In this document: positions 1 through 6,999 of the stretch, piece by piece | Numbering within the stretch: the first letter of the stretch is position 1 | How the letters are laid out: every line of letters starts with the position of its first letter | From: Holdemanella sp. | GTDB taxonomy: Bacteria; Bacillota_I; Bacilli_A; Erysipelotrichales; Erysipelotrichaceae | Length of the DNA: 9,479 nt | Reading direction: 5' to 3' | Assembly: GCA_021442845.1 (NCBI GenBank) | Contig: JABUSD010000342.1 | Location: 1 to 9,479 of the forward strand | Notes under the pieces: generated by a model | Told to the model about the DNA's origin: nothing | Database searches by the model: none | Seen by the model: only the letters and a program-made list of their open reading frames with translations | Position numbers and translations under genes: made by a program

Positions 1-1
1 T

Positions 2-1225
2 TATGATTTCTGTGGAAATGGTATCGTCTTTGCCGATCGTTCCATTACCCCTAAGATGCAGGAAGTCAAATACTGTTATCAATATGTAGATATGGTTATT
101 GATGAAAAGACGATCCAGTTTACCAATAACTACTTATTCTCCAATTTAAATGAATATATTATCAATATAGAACTCTATAAAGATGGACAGAAAATCGATG
201 ATAAGGAAATGGTAATCGATTTAAATCCTGGGGATACGACATCGATTTCCAATCCATATCATGTAAATATAGAAGAAGGACAATATGTAGTTGTTGTTCG
301 TTTCTTCAATCAGGATAAACATGAAGTGGCTCATGAACAGTTTGTTTATCCATATGAAAAGAAAGAAACATGGTTGGATGGTAAAGTTACTATCATTGAA
401 GATTTCATGGATATTGGTGTTATTGGACAGAACTATAGTGTTAAATTCTCGAAAGTTAAAGGATTGACATCTTTTAAAGTGGATAAGGAAGAAATGGTTC
501 GTGTAATGCCTAAACCTAACTTCTTTAGAGCGTCTACCAATAACGATGTTGAAAATAAATATGGATATCGTTATGCGAAATGGTATGCAGCAAGTATGTT
601 CAATACAATTCAATTCAGAAAGATTGAAAAAGAAGAAACGGTATGTAAAGTCTACTTTGACTATATCCTTCCAAGCATTGAAAAGGATACGGTCCATGTC
701 ATCTTTACAATGTATGCCGATCATATGGATATTGATATGGAAAATATGCCAGGTTTCAATGATATTGAAATGCCTGCCTTTGGTATGATGTTCCATCTAT
801 ATAAGGAATATGACCAGGTAACATATTTTGGATATGGACCAGATGAAAATTACATTGACCGTAATAAAGGGGCTTTACTTGGTAAGTTTGAATACAATGT
901 CAGAAAGAATGTAACGCCATATCTATACCCACAGGAGTGTGGAAATAGAACCAATGTACAATCCATTGAAGTATCCAATGGAGAGCATTCCATCATCTTT
1001 GAAGGAAAGAATATGGAATTCAGTGCAATTCCATATACCCCATTTGAAATGGAAAACGCAAGACACCAGGATGAACTTCCAGAACCATATCAGACGGTTG
1101 TCTGCATCTATGAAAGCCAGATGGGTGTTGGTGGAGATGATACATGGGGTGCCAAAACATTGGATGAATTCCTATTATCCAATAAGGATGAACATACATT
1201 GCATATAAGTGTAAAGGGAAAGTAG
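2..1225 (+). CDS. lacZ: Beta-galactosidase, GH2 family, C-terminal part (5' end outside window)
   Basis: The frame is open from base 2, so this is the last 407 residues of a protein that in this family is normally about 1000 residues long. The catalytic TIM barrel lies off the left edge. What remains is the post-barrel linker (visible start YDFCGNGIVFADR, like the family's CGNGLVFPDR) followed by the large beta-sandwich domain 5. Recognisable family motifs are FFRASTNND (family: RAPTDND), FGYGPDENYIDRNKGALLG, PYLYPQECGNRTNV and, near the end, MGVGGDDTWG. The Trp of the last motif aligns with E. coli Trp999, which binds the aglycone. The enzyme hydrolyses terminal beta-D-galactosides such as lactose; no signal can be judged because the N-terminus is missing. 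RASTNND differs from the usual RAPxDND in the loop next to the active site, which may affect specificity. It lies 16 bp before the AraC-type gene on the same strand, probably one operon. The ATG at base 56 is an internal Met, not the start. Confidence 0.93.
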   Translation, partial: YDFCGNGIVFADRSITPKMQEVKYCYQYVDMVIDEKTIQFTNNYLFSNLNEYIINIELYKDGQKIDDKEMVIDLNPGDTTSISNPYHVNIEEGQYVVVVRFFNQDKHEVAHEQFVYPYEKKETWLDGKVTIIEDFMDIGVIGQNYSVKFSKVKGLTSFKVDKEEMVRVMPKPNFFRASTNNDVENKYGYRYAKWYAASMFNTIQFRKIEKEETVCKVYFDYILPSIEKDTVHVIFTMYADHMDIDMENMPGFNDIEMPAFGMMFHLYKEYDQVTYFGYGPDENYIDRNKGALLGKFEYNVRKNVTPYLYPQECGNRTNVQSIEVSNGEHSIIFEGKNMEFSAIPYTPFEMENARHQDELPEPYQTVVCIYESQMGVGGDDTWGAKTLDEFLLSNKDEHTLHISVKGK

Positions 1226-1241
1226 AAAGGGATGGCAAACG

Positions 1242-2108
1242 ATGGAAGATGTAAGTACATTATTTTTGCCAAAATCTAGATTTACGGACTTATACTTGAA
1301 TTTCTGCGGAAAATCAACATGTGAACCAGAGCATTCTTTTGGTCCTCATGTTAGACAGGTGTATTTGATCCACTATATTTCAAAAGGAAAAGGTATTTTT
1401 AAAGTAGGAAAACATATATACCATCTACAACAAGGCCAGGGTTTTTTAATCCGGCCTGGCCAGCTGACCTATTATCAGGCGGATGAAGATGATCCATGGG
1501 AATACTCATGGATTGGCTTTGGTGGTGATAAATGCAAGGAATATCTATCGGCCATTGGCATAAATGAAAAGAATCCTATTTTCGATACCGATTTTGGTGA
1601 TGAATTGATGCAGCTGGTGGATGATATGTTGAAATTGAATCACAATACGATATCCAACCAGTTTAAACTGCAAAGCTTGTTGTTTTCGTACTTGGAAGTA
1701 TTATCTAGAAATGGCGCATCCAGTGATTATTCAAAATTTGATGCAGAGAATAAATATGTGCAGCAGGCTGTCAATTATATTGAAAACAATTTTTCCAATG
1801 AAATTACCATTCAGAAAATTGCCAATTCAATCAATATTGATCGCAGCTACTTATTCAGTCTATTTAAAAAGGAAAGAGGCTGTTCACCACAGCAGTATCT
1901 AACCGATTTTAGAATATCCTATGCGGAAGAATTGTTAATTGAAACGGATTATTCCGTCAGTAAGATCTGTTATTTATGCGGATATAAGAATCCGGAGACT
2001 TTTACCAAGACATTTAAAAAACATGTTGGTAAAGCCCCTGGACAATATCGTAAATATGAAAAACAGTTCCATGAAGAACAGCTTACAAAGGTAAGAAACG
2101 ATACATAA
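1242..2108 (+). CDS. AraC-family transcriptional regulator (MsmR/RafR-like sugar regulator)
   Basis: This 288-residue protein has the usual size and two-domain plan of AraC sugar regulators. Residues about 15-95 form a cupin-type sensing domain, with the motifs RQVYLIHYISKGKG, GQGFLIRPGQLTYYQ and DDPWEYSWIGFGG typical of the MsmR-like subgroup. Residues about 170-272 are the double helix-turn-helix DNA-binding domain. HTH1 is near 187-209 (ITIQKIANSINIDRSYLF). HTH2 is near 237-260, with the signature CGYKNPETFTKTFKK. The start is supported by AGAAAGGG 10 nt upstream; an ATG at 1232 is out of frame. It sits 16 bp after the beta-galactosidase gene and converges on an alpha-galactosidase gene, so it likely senses a galactoside or its product. 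Whether it controls lacZ, the divergent region at 4331-4719, or both is inference. Such proteins are usually activators, but the target cannot be read from this sequence. The gene ends in a bidirectional terminator. Confidence 0.93.
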   Translation: MEDVSTLFLPKSRFTDLYLNFCGKSTCEPEHSFGPHVRQVYLIHYISKGKGIFKVGKHIYHLQQGQGFLIRPGQLTYYQADEDDPWEYSWIGFGGDKCKEYLSAIGINEKNPIFDTDFGDELMQLVDDMLKLNHNTISNQFKLQSLLFSYLEVLSRNGASSDYSKFDAENKYVQQAVNYIENNFSNEITIQKIANSINIDRSYLFSLFKKERGCSPQQYLTDFRISYAEELLIETDYSVSKICYLCGYKNPETFTKTFKKHVGKAPGQYRKYEKQFHEEQLTKVRNDT

Positions 2109-2137
2109 AAAGACGTTTTGGCAACGTCTTTTTATTT
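2107..2137. terminator. Bidirectional intrinsic terminator between convergent genes
   Basis: A perfect 11-bp stem, AAAAAGACGTT (2107-2117) with AACGTCTTTTT (2123-2133), has a 5-nt loop and a T-rich 3' side (TTTTTATTT). The A-run on the left arm gives an equivalent U-run on the reverse strand, so it can stop transcription from both sides. The stop codon of the AraC-type gene (2106-2108) overlaps the left arm and the stop of the minus-strand alpha-galactosidase (2134-2132) overlaps the right arm, so both genes end inside the hairpin. Confidence 0.9.
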
Positions 2138-4330
2138 GTTTGATTTTCTTTTGTGTTTTAAGTGATACTGGAATGAAGTATATTCTGGTATTTCTCTAGG
2201 AATTGGAATACCGATGTGCATTAGAGCAGACCCGGAGATTTCCATATCCAGCTGGTCAACATAATAGAACCAGTCTGGATTTAGTCCTTTAGCTAAGATA
2301 TATTCCTGTGGACCATTAACCGTTAAGTTTGTCACAACAACACTGATTAATGATTCCTTCTTATCCTTGGATACCGATTGCCATGCACTTAGATTGCCTG
2401 GATGGAATGGATTGGTTAGACGATAGTAATCGCCTTCAAAGATGATTGGTCGATATTTCTTGAATAATCGGCTCTGTCTTCGGCATTCCGCAATCTCTTT
2501 TTTGGATAGCTTTGTCGCATCCAGTTCATATCCAAAGGTTCCACACATCGCAACACAAGCTTTTGTGGTAATGGAAATGTTTGGATTGGCTTCCGATACA
2601 TGGGCACCCATCGTACAGATTGGATAGAGGAAGGAAGTTCCATAATGCAATTTTAAGTTATCAATTGGTTTTGTGTTATCCGAATTCCAGTATTGTGGGA
2701 AGTAGGTAAGCATACCTGGATCGTAGCGTCCACCACCTCCTGAGCATCCTTCAAATAAGATATCCGGATGCGTTTTCACAATGCCATCTAAGATGCGATA
2801 TAAACCGAGAATATAACGGTGGTAGACTTCACCTTGCTGTTCGGGTGGTAGTTCATTCGAGAAGATATCCGTTACTGAACGGTTGACATCCCATTTCATA
2901 TAGTAGATATTGGCACTATCTAAAACGGCATTGACACTCTCGATTAGATAATCCTGCACATCTTTTCGTGTCAAGTCTAACACGAGCTGGTTTCGACTTC
3001 GTACAGCAGGTCTTCCTGGAATCTGCATCGCCCAGTCTGGATGCGCTCTATAAAGGTCGGAATCTTCACTGACCATTTCTGGTTCAAACCAGATTCCAAA
3101 TTTCAATCCGATATCATTGATCTGTTTTACCAGTTCATTTAGACCACAGCGAATTTTCTTCTTATTGACAACCCAGTCTCCTAAACCGGCATTATCATCC
3201 ATGCGATCACCAAACCAGCCATCATCCATAACCATTAATTCAACACCCATATTCTTGGCTGCCTTGGCGATTTCAATTAATTTGGTATCATCAAAATCAA
3301 AGAAAGTCGCTTCCCATGTATTGATTAGAATTGGTCGTTCACCATGGACAAACTTGCTCTCACACATATTCTGTCTAAAGAAATCATGATATGTATGCGA
3401 TAGGGAAGTAAAGCCTAAATCGGTAAATGTCATCAATACTTCAGGGGCTTCAAAAACATCCTTTGGATTTAAAATGAAATTAAACTGCTTGCTGTTGATT
3501 CCCATCAATAGACGCGCCTGGTTGTACTGATCCAGTTCTACTTCGGCTAGAAAGTTTCCTGAATAGACTAAAGTAGCCCCATAACAATCTCCAGCATCTT
3601 CGGTTGTATTCTCCTTGCACAGCATTACAAATGGGTTCTGCTGATGGCTGGAAGAACCACGCCCTGAAGAGATCGTATGGATATGGTGGGTTAATCTTTG
3701 TCTTTCAAAGTTTCTTTCCTGTCCATATCGTCCATGTAAGTTTACAATTTCTAAATCGGAACCATTCACAAAATCTAAACATGTAGACATGATCTTCTTT
3801 AAATGAATTCTTCCATTTCCATTGTTTCTTACTTTAACTGCACGGGTAATGATATCCGCTTCTTCAAAGACACCATATAATAATGTGACTTCAATTTTTG
3901 AAATCTCATCTTCTAAGGTAATCTCTAAGGAATCAACTGTATCCCGATCTGTCGCAAAGCTGGAAGGTAGTGTATCCAGTTTATATTTTCCTTTGGTAAT
4001 CGTATAGTCTTTAAAATGTCCATTGAAGGAATAGCTTCCATCGCTGTTGCTTATTTCAATGGATGAAATACGGAAGTCTCCCTGCTGAAGGGTTGTAAAC
4101 TCCTGAGGAAGGGCATCCAGGGAGAATGTTCTCTTGTTTCTATATTCATAGGGGTTTCCTGAGAATCCTCTATCGTACTGCATAATCTGATAATCTAAAT
4201 CAGGATCTGTCATAGATGGTCCATAGTATAAATGGAATAGATAGTTGGATGGACCTACCTTCATCTGATAGGATGTGTGTTTTGTGTGCAATGTAAAAGT
4301 CCTTGCCACTTCATTGTAGTAAATTGACAT
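2132..4330 (-). CDS. Alpha-galactosidase, GH36 group I (first copy)
   Basis: The 732-residue protein has the full length of bacterial group I GH36 enzymes, which release terminal alpha-1,6-galactose from melibiose, raffinose, stachyose and similar sugars. An N-terminal beta-supersandwich domain (about 1-325) is followed by a TIM barrel (about 330-640) and a C-terminal beta domain. Active-site motifs are intact: NTWEATFFDFDD (337-348), MDDGWFG (368-374), FEPEM (415-419), RNQ (446-448), KWDVN with the nucleophile Asp481, and the acid/base Asp551 in WNSDN (548-552), preceded by the ECSGGG-like EGCSGGGGR. There is no signal peptide, so it acts in the cytoplasm on imported sugar. The start is fixed by GAGG 8 nt upstream (complement of 4339-4342) and by an N-terminus (MSIYYNEV) matching the second copy (MSILYNEV). 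It is transcribed away from the ABC importer genes across a shared control region and ends in a terminator shared with the AraC-type gene. GH36 membership is clear; the exact natural substrate is not. Confidence 0.96.
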   Translation of the reverse strand: MSIYYNEVARTFTLHTKHTSYQMKVGPSNYLFHLYYGPSMTDPDLDYQIMQYDRGFSGNPYEYRNKRTFSLDALPQEFTTLQQGDFRISSIEISNSDGSYSFNGHFKDYTITKGKYKLDTLPSSFATDRDTVDSLEITLEDEISKIEVTLLYGVFEEADIITRAVKVRNNGNGRIHLKKIMSTCLDFVNGSDLEIVNLHGRYGQERNFERQRLTHHIHTISSGRGSSSHQQNPFVMLCKENTTEDAGDCYGATLVYSGNFLAEVELDQYNQARLLMGINSKQFNFILNPKDVFEAPEVLMTFTDLGFTSLSHTYHDFFRQNMCESKFVHGERPILINTWEATFFDFDDTKLIEIAKAAKNMGVELMVMDDGWFGDRMDDNAGLGDWVVNKKKIRCGLNELVKQINDIGLKFGIWFEPEMVSEDSDLYRAHPDWAMQIPGRPAVRSRNQLVLDLTRKDVQDYLIESVNAVLDSANIYYMKWDVNRSVTDIFSNELPPEQQGEVYHRYILGLYRILDGIVKTHPDILFEGCSGGGGRYDPGMLTYFPQYWNSDNTKPIDNLKLHYGTSFLYPICTMGAHVSEANPNISITTKACVAMCGTFGYELDATKLSKKEIAECRRQSRLFKKYRPIIFEGDYYRLTNPFHPGNLSAWQSVSKDKKESLISVVVTNLTVNGPQEYILAKGLNPDWFYYVDQLDMEISGSALMHIGIPIPREIPEYTSFQYHLKHKRKSNK

Positions 4331-4352
4331 ATTCTATACCTCGCTTTCTCCT

Positions 4353-4358
4353 ATTATA
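4353..4358 (-). promoter_or_regulatory. Possible -10 element for the leftward alpha-galactosidase
   Basis: On the minus strand this reads TATAAT, a perfect -10 hexamer, 22 nt before the ATG. It would give a leader of roughly 15 nt that still contains the GAGG ribosome binding site. No TTGACA-like -35 is found 16-18 bp upstream, so it would need an activator or may be chance in AT-rich DNA. Confidence 0.35.
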
Positions 4359-4374
4359 TATAAGTTATCAATGG

Positions 4375-4424
4375 AATACTTGTCTTTATGTTGACTGAAT
4401 TAGGTTGAATGTATTACAAGTATT
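4375..4424. repeat. Inverted repeat AATACTTGT / ACAAGTATT upstream of alpha-galactosidase
   Basis: AATACTTGT at 4375-4383 is repeated as its exact reverse complement at 4416-4424, with 32 bp between the arms and about 41 bp between their centres (close to four helical turns). It lies 45-94 bp upstream of the leftward alpha-galactosidase start. It could be a pair of regulator half-sites placed for looping, or a hairpin if the transcript starts further upstream. No such site is known to me by name. Confidence 0.45.
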
Positions 4425-4472
4425 TTACTCTTAAATTGGGACAAATGATAGTATGATTCGATTTGTAAAAGA

Positions 4473-4486
4473 TGTAAGTGGTTACA
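4473..4486. promoter_or_regulatory. Candidate cre-like operator 1
   Basis: TGTAAGTGGTTACA is a palindrome with arms TGTAA/TTACA and a 4-bp centre. It fits the CcpA consensus TGWNANCGNTNWCA at nine of ten defined positions; the miss is T in place of C in the central CG. It is about 145 bp before the leftward start and about 235 bp before the rightward start. CcpA or another LacI-family repressor is the likely binder. A site for the AraC-type protein is an alternative. Confidence 0.5.
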
Positions 4487-4588
4487 TTTTACGAAATTAT
4501 AGTTTTTTAACGAATTTATTTTCGAATATAATAGTTTTCATATATCATTCACAAAGTGTGCCATATGTCACAGTATTGTAAATATTTA

Positions 4589-4603
4589 TGTAAAGCGCTT
4601 ACA
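4589..4603. promoter_or_regulatory. Candidate cre-like operator 2
   Basis: TGTAAAGCGCTTACA has the same TGTAA/TTACA arms as operator 1 around AGCGC, and an eight-base core AAGCGCTT with the central CG expected of LacI/CcpA sites. It is one base longer than a standard cre; centred on the CG, the right half fits perfectly and the left end is shifted by one base. It lies 117 bp before the binding-protein ATG and 34 bp upstream of the TTGACA hexamer, so binding could either block an overlapping promoter or interfere with an activator. Confidence 0.6.
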
Positions 4604-4683
4604 AGGAAAAAACGAAAGGTCATAAAAATATAACATTTTGACAAGTTTTATAACAGAATATCAAGTACAATATTCTTGATGAT

Positions 4684-4703
4684 AATCTTGTAAAAGATTT
4701 TTT
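4684..4703 (+). promoter_or_regulatory. Small hairpin with T-run just before the binding-protein ribosome binding site
   Basis: AATCTT (4684-4689) and AAGATT (4694-4699) form a 6-bp stem with loop GTAA, and six T residues run from 4698 to 4703. AGGAGG follows at 4708-4713. The layout resembles a weak intrinsic terminator in the 5' leader. A second inverted pair, ATCAAG (4660-4665) and CTTGAT (4675-4680), lies directly upstream. The stem has only A-T-rich pairs, so termination strength is doubtful. Confidence 0.35.
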
Positions 4704-4719
4704 GATTAGGAGGATAATT

Positions 4720-6027
4720 ATGAAATTCAAAAAATTCGGAGCAGCATTGCTAAGTGGTGCTATGGCTGCTTCACTTGTCGCTTGTGGTGGCGGAAGTTCT
4801 TCAGGTGGTGGATCATCTTCTGATGAAATCCTAATTAACATTTGGGATAACAACCAGAAGGAAGGTCTTCAGAAGATCGCTGACAAATGGTCTGAAAAGT
4901 CAGGTATCAAAGCACGTATCGAAGTCGTTGACTGGGATAACTACTGGACATTGTTAGAATCAGGTGCTTCTGGTGGAACTTTACCAGATGTATTCTGGAT
5001 GCACTCTAACACAGCTCAGATGTACATGGAAAACGATATGCTATTGAACTTAGATAGCTATATCAAAGATGCTGGATTAGATATGAGCGTTTACTATGAT
5101 GGTATTACTACTCTTTACCAATCAGGTGGATCTCAATATGCATTACCAAAAGACCACGACACTATCGCACTTCTTTACAACAAAGCTATCTTCGAACAAT
5201 ACGGCGTAGCTGTTCCAACTGATAACTGGTCATGGAATGATGTTCAGAAAGCTGCAGCTGAAATTACTCAGAAATCTAACGGTGACGTTTATGGATTCGC
5301 AGTGAATACATCAAACAACCAGGATGGATGGTATAACTTTGTTCAAGGTTACGGTGCTGATATCATTACAGCTGATCACAAGGGAACTACAATCGGTTCA
5401 GACAAAGCAAAAGCTGGTATGGAAATGTTAAGACAGATTCTTGAAGTTTCTGCTCCTCAGTCAGTTGTTGCTGAAACTGGAACTGAATCATTATTCAAAT
5501 CTGGAAAAACTGCTATGATTACTCAGGGTTCTTGGATGATTAACTCATTCTACACTGCTGAAAATGCTGCTGATTATGTATGGGTTGAATTACCTTATGC
5601 TGATGCTAACGGAAATGGTCAAGAAGATGCTGGTGAACGTGTTTCTGCTTACAACGGTTTAGGATGGGCTATCAAGGCTGACGAATCTAGACCTCAAGAA
5701 TGCTTCGACTTAATCGCTTACTTCTGTTCAGAAGAAGGACAGAAATTACAGGCTGAATATGGTGTTACTATGGGTGGTATGAAAGGTGTTTCTGAAGCAT
5801 TTGCTTCTGCATTCGAAGGAATGGACGTTTCTGCATTCACTAAAGTTGAAGAAACTGGAACTCTATACTTCCGTCCTTACACTAGAAATACAACAGTTTG
5901 GGAAGATGCAATCCAAAAAGAAGGTGCATTCCTTGATGCTTGGTTAAAACCATCTGACAAAGATGCAATGGCTAAAGCTTGCGAAAACGCTCAGAAGATC
6001 ATCGAAGACGCTATCGCTAAAGAATAA
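4720..6027 (+). CDS. ABC transporter sugar-binding lipoprotein (family 1, MsmE/RafE-like)
   Basis: This 435-residue protein is the extracellular solute-binding component of a carbohydrate importer. The N-terminus has basic residues (MKFKKF), a hydrophobic stretch and the lipobox LVAC with Cys22, so it should be lipid-anchored on the outer face of the membrane. A Gly/Ser linker (residues 23-34) follows. The mature part starts ILINIWDNNQKEGLQKIADKW, the standard opening of family 1 sugar-binding proteins. Further family features are DVFWMHSNTAQMYMENDMLLNLDSYI, the ALPKDHDTIALLYNKAIFEQYGV segment and GKTAMITQGSWM. AGGAGG at 4708-4713, 6 nt before the ATG, fixes the start; the in-frame TTG at 4702 lies upstream of it and is rejected. 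The gene heads an operon with the two permeases. The flanking alpha-galactosidases make an alpha-galactoside the likely ligand, but the binding-site residues cannot be read confidently. Its codons (many GCT, TCT, AAC, GAA) look tuned for high expression compared with the neighbouring glycosidases. Confidence 0.93.
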   Translation: MKFKKFGAALLSGAMAASLVACGGGSSSGGGSSSDEILINIWDNNQKEGLQKIADKWSEKSGIKARIEVVDWDNYWTLLESGASGGTLPDVFWMHSNTAQMYMENDMLLNLDSYIKDAGLDMSVYYDGITTLYQSGGSQYALPKDHDTIALLYNKAIFEQYGVAVPTDNWSWNDVQKAAAEITQKSNGDVYGFAVNTSNNQDGWYNFVQGYGADIITADHKGTTIGSDKAKAGMEMLRQILEVSAPQSVVAETGTESLFKSGKTAMITQGSWMINSFYTAENAADYVWVELPYADANGNGQEDAGERVSAYNGLGWAIKADESRPQECFDLIAYFCSEEGQKLQAEYGVTMGGMKGVSEAFASAFEGMDVSAFTKVEETGTLYFRPYTRNTTVWEDAIQKEGAFLDAWLKPSDKDAMAKACENAQKIIEDAIAKE

Positions 6028-6042
6028 TTTTTTACAAGACTA

Positions 6043-6074
6043 AAGGAGCATGTGGTGAATGCTACATGCTCTTT
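6043..6074 (+). terminator. Intercistronic hairpin after the binding-protein gene
   Basis: GAGCATGT (6046-6053) pairs perfectly with ACATGCTC (6064-6071), and the stem can be extended outward by a G-T and two A-T pairs to AAGGAGC...GCTCTTT; the loop is about 10 nt. The following bases (TTTCTATT) form only a weak U-tract, so partial termination or protection of the upstream mRNA from 3' decay is more likely than full termination. Either would give more binding protein than permease, the ratio such importers usually need. Confidence 0.65.
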
Positions 6075-6097
6075 CTATTAAGAGAAGGAGAGCAGAT

Positions 6098-6985
6098 ATG
6101 AAAAAGAAAATGACAGCTGCTGAAAAGAATGAAGCGATGTGGGGTTGGCTATTTGTAGCCCCTACAGTAATCGGATTATTAATCCTTAACTTCTATCCTA
6201 TTTTCAACACAGTATGGCAATCGTTCTGCAAGACTGGAGACTTTGGTAAAGGAAATGTTTTCAATGGTATTGAAAACTACAAAGCTGTATTAGCAGCTAG
6301 CGAAACTTGGCAATCATTATGGAATACAATCAAATATGCAATTGTTGAAGTTCCTCTATCAGTATGTATCGCATTGGTACTTGCAGTATTCCTAAATGGA
6401 AAAATTAAAGGGAAATCTCTTTATAGAACTATTTTCTTCCTTCCAATGGTTTGTGCACCTGCTGCCGTAGCCATGGTTTGGAAATGGTTATACAACCAGC
6501 AATTTGGTTTAATCAATAATATCCTTGGTACAAATGTTGCCTGGATTTCAAATCCAAAAATTACTTGGATTGCAATCGGTATCATTGGTGTATGGTCAAT
6601 TATTGGTTACAACATGATTCTATTTATTTCAGGTTTACAGGAAATTCCTGGTGACTATTATGAAGCGGCTGAAATTGATGGTGCAACTGGAATCAAACAA
6701 TTCTTCAACATCACAATTCCACTATTAAGCCCAACGACTTTCTTTATCGTTCAGACTCGTATCATTGGTGCCTTAACTATATTCGACTTAATGTTCATGG
6801 TTATGGATAAGACAAATATCGCATTACAGAAAACACAATCTGTTGTTTACTTGTTCTACCAATATGCATTTACAAATGGTAATAAAGGATATGGTGCTAC
6901 GCTTGTCATGGTATTGCTTGTATTCATTATGATCGTTACAGTAATTCTTCAAAAAGCTGAGAAGAAATTTGTATTCTATAACTAG
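6098..6985 (+). CDS. ABC transporter permease 1 (MsmF/MalF-like)
   Basis: The 295-residue inner-membrane protein is one half of the transmembrane pore. About six hydrophobic segments are visible, near residues 14-36, 76-99, 111-132, 157-180, 209-231 and 267-285. The opening GWLFVAPTVIGLLILNFYPI and the SLYRTIFFLPMVCAPAAVAMVWKWLYN segment are typical of MalF-type sugar permeases. The conserved cytoplasmic EAA loop, which docks the ATPase, is EAAEIDGATGIKQFFNITIP at about 189-208. The start is chosen at 6098 because AAGGAG lies 7 nt before it; an in-frame ATG at 6059 falls inside the preceding hairpin and has no ribosome binding site. It follows the binding-protein gene by 70 bp and is followed by the second permease after 14 bp. 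Confidence 0.94.
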   Translation: MKKKMTAAEKNEAMWGWLFVAPTVIGLLILNFYPIFNTVWQSFCKTGDFGKGNVFNGIENYKAVLAASETWQSLWNTIKYAIVEVPLSVCIALVLAVFLNGKIKGKSLYRTIFFLPMVCAPAAVAMVWKWLYNQQFGLINNILGTNVAWISNPKITWIAIGIIGVWSIIGYNMILFISGLQEIPGDYYEAAEIDGATGIKQFFNITIPLLSPTTFFIVQTRIIGALTIFDLMFMVMDKTNIALQKTQSVVYLFYQYAFTNGNKGYGATLVMVLLVFIMIVTVILQKAEKKFVFYN

Positions 6986-6999
6986 AAAGGGGATCAATT

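Larger units (their letters stand above)
4331..4719. promoter_or_regulatory. Divergent control region between alpha-galactosidase and ABC importer genes
   Basis: These 389 bp contain no credible gene and are strongly AT-rich. They must hold promoters for the leftward alpha-galactosidase and the rightward importer operon. Visible elements are two TGTAA...TTACA palindromes (4473-4486 and 4589-4603), a separated inverted pair AATACTTGT / ACAAGTATT (4375-4383 and 4416-4424), a direct repeat containing CGAA and ATAGTTTT about 31-32 bp apart (4492 and 4523), an 11-mer TTGTAAAAGAT found twice (4463-4473 and 4688-4698), and a small hairpin before the ribosome binding site. A perfect -35 hexamer TTGACA lies at 4638-4643, but no good -10 follows at 16-18 bp. 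TACAAT at 4666-4671 is 22 bp away. A perfect TATAAT at 4527-4532 lacks a good -35. Poor core promoters fit activator-dependent control, but no start site can be assigned from sequence alone. Confidence 0.7.

Noticed and set aside
221..796. Long open frame on the minus strand inside the beta-galactosidase gene
   Set aside because: Its translation is rich in Phe, Ile, His and Asn with no recognisable domain, and it is antisense to a clear GH2 coding region.
4527..4532. Perfect TATAAT as the main rightward promoter
   Set aside because: No acceptable -35 lies 16-18 bp upstream (only T-rich sequence) and the surrounding DNA is very AT-rich, so it is noted in the control region but not called as a promoter.
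4551..4573. CACA/TGTG symmetry resembling a CRP site
   Set aside because: The arms are only 4 bp with a 3-bp centre, and cAMP-CRP control is not expected in a low-GC Firmicute.
4702..4722. TTG at 4702 as the start of the binding-protein gene
   Set aside because: It lies upstream of the AGGAGG ribosome binding site, whereas the ATG at 4720 is 6 nt after it and begins a normal lipoprotein signal peptide.
4620..4853. Minus-strand open frame with a proline-rich stretch (PPPEELPPP)
   Set aside because: It is the antisense reading of the Gly/Ser linker of the lipoprotein and overlaps its ribosome binding site.
6059..6097. ATG at 6059 as the start of permease 1
   Set aside because: It falls inside the intercistronic hairpin, has no ribosome binding site, and adds a basic non-homologous extension.
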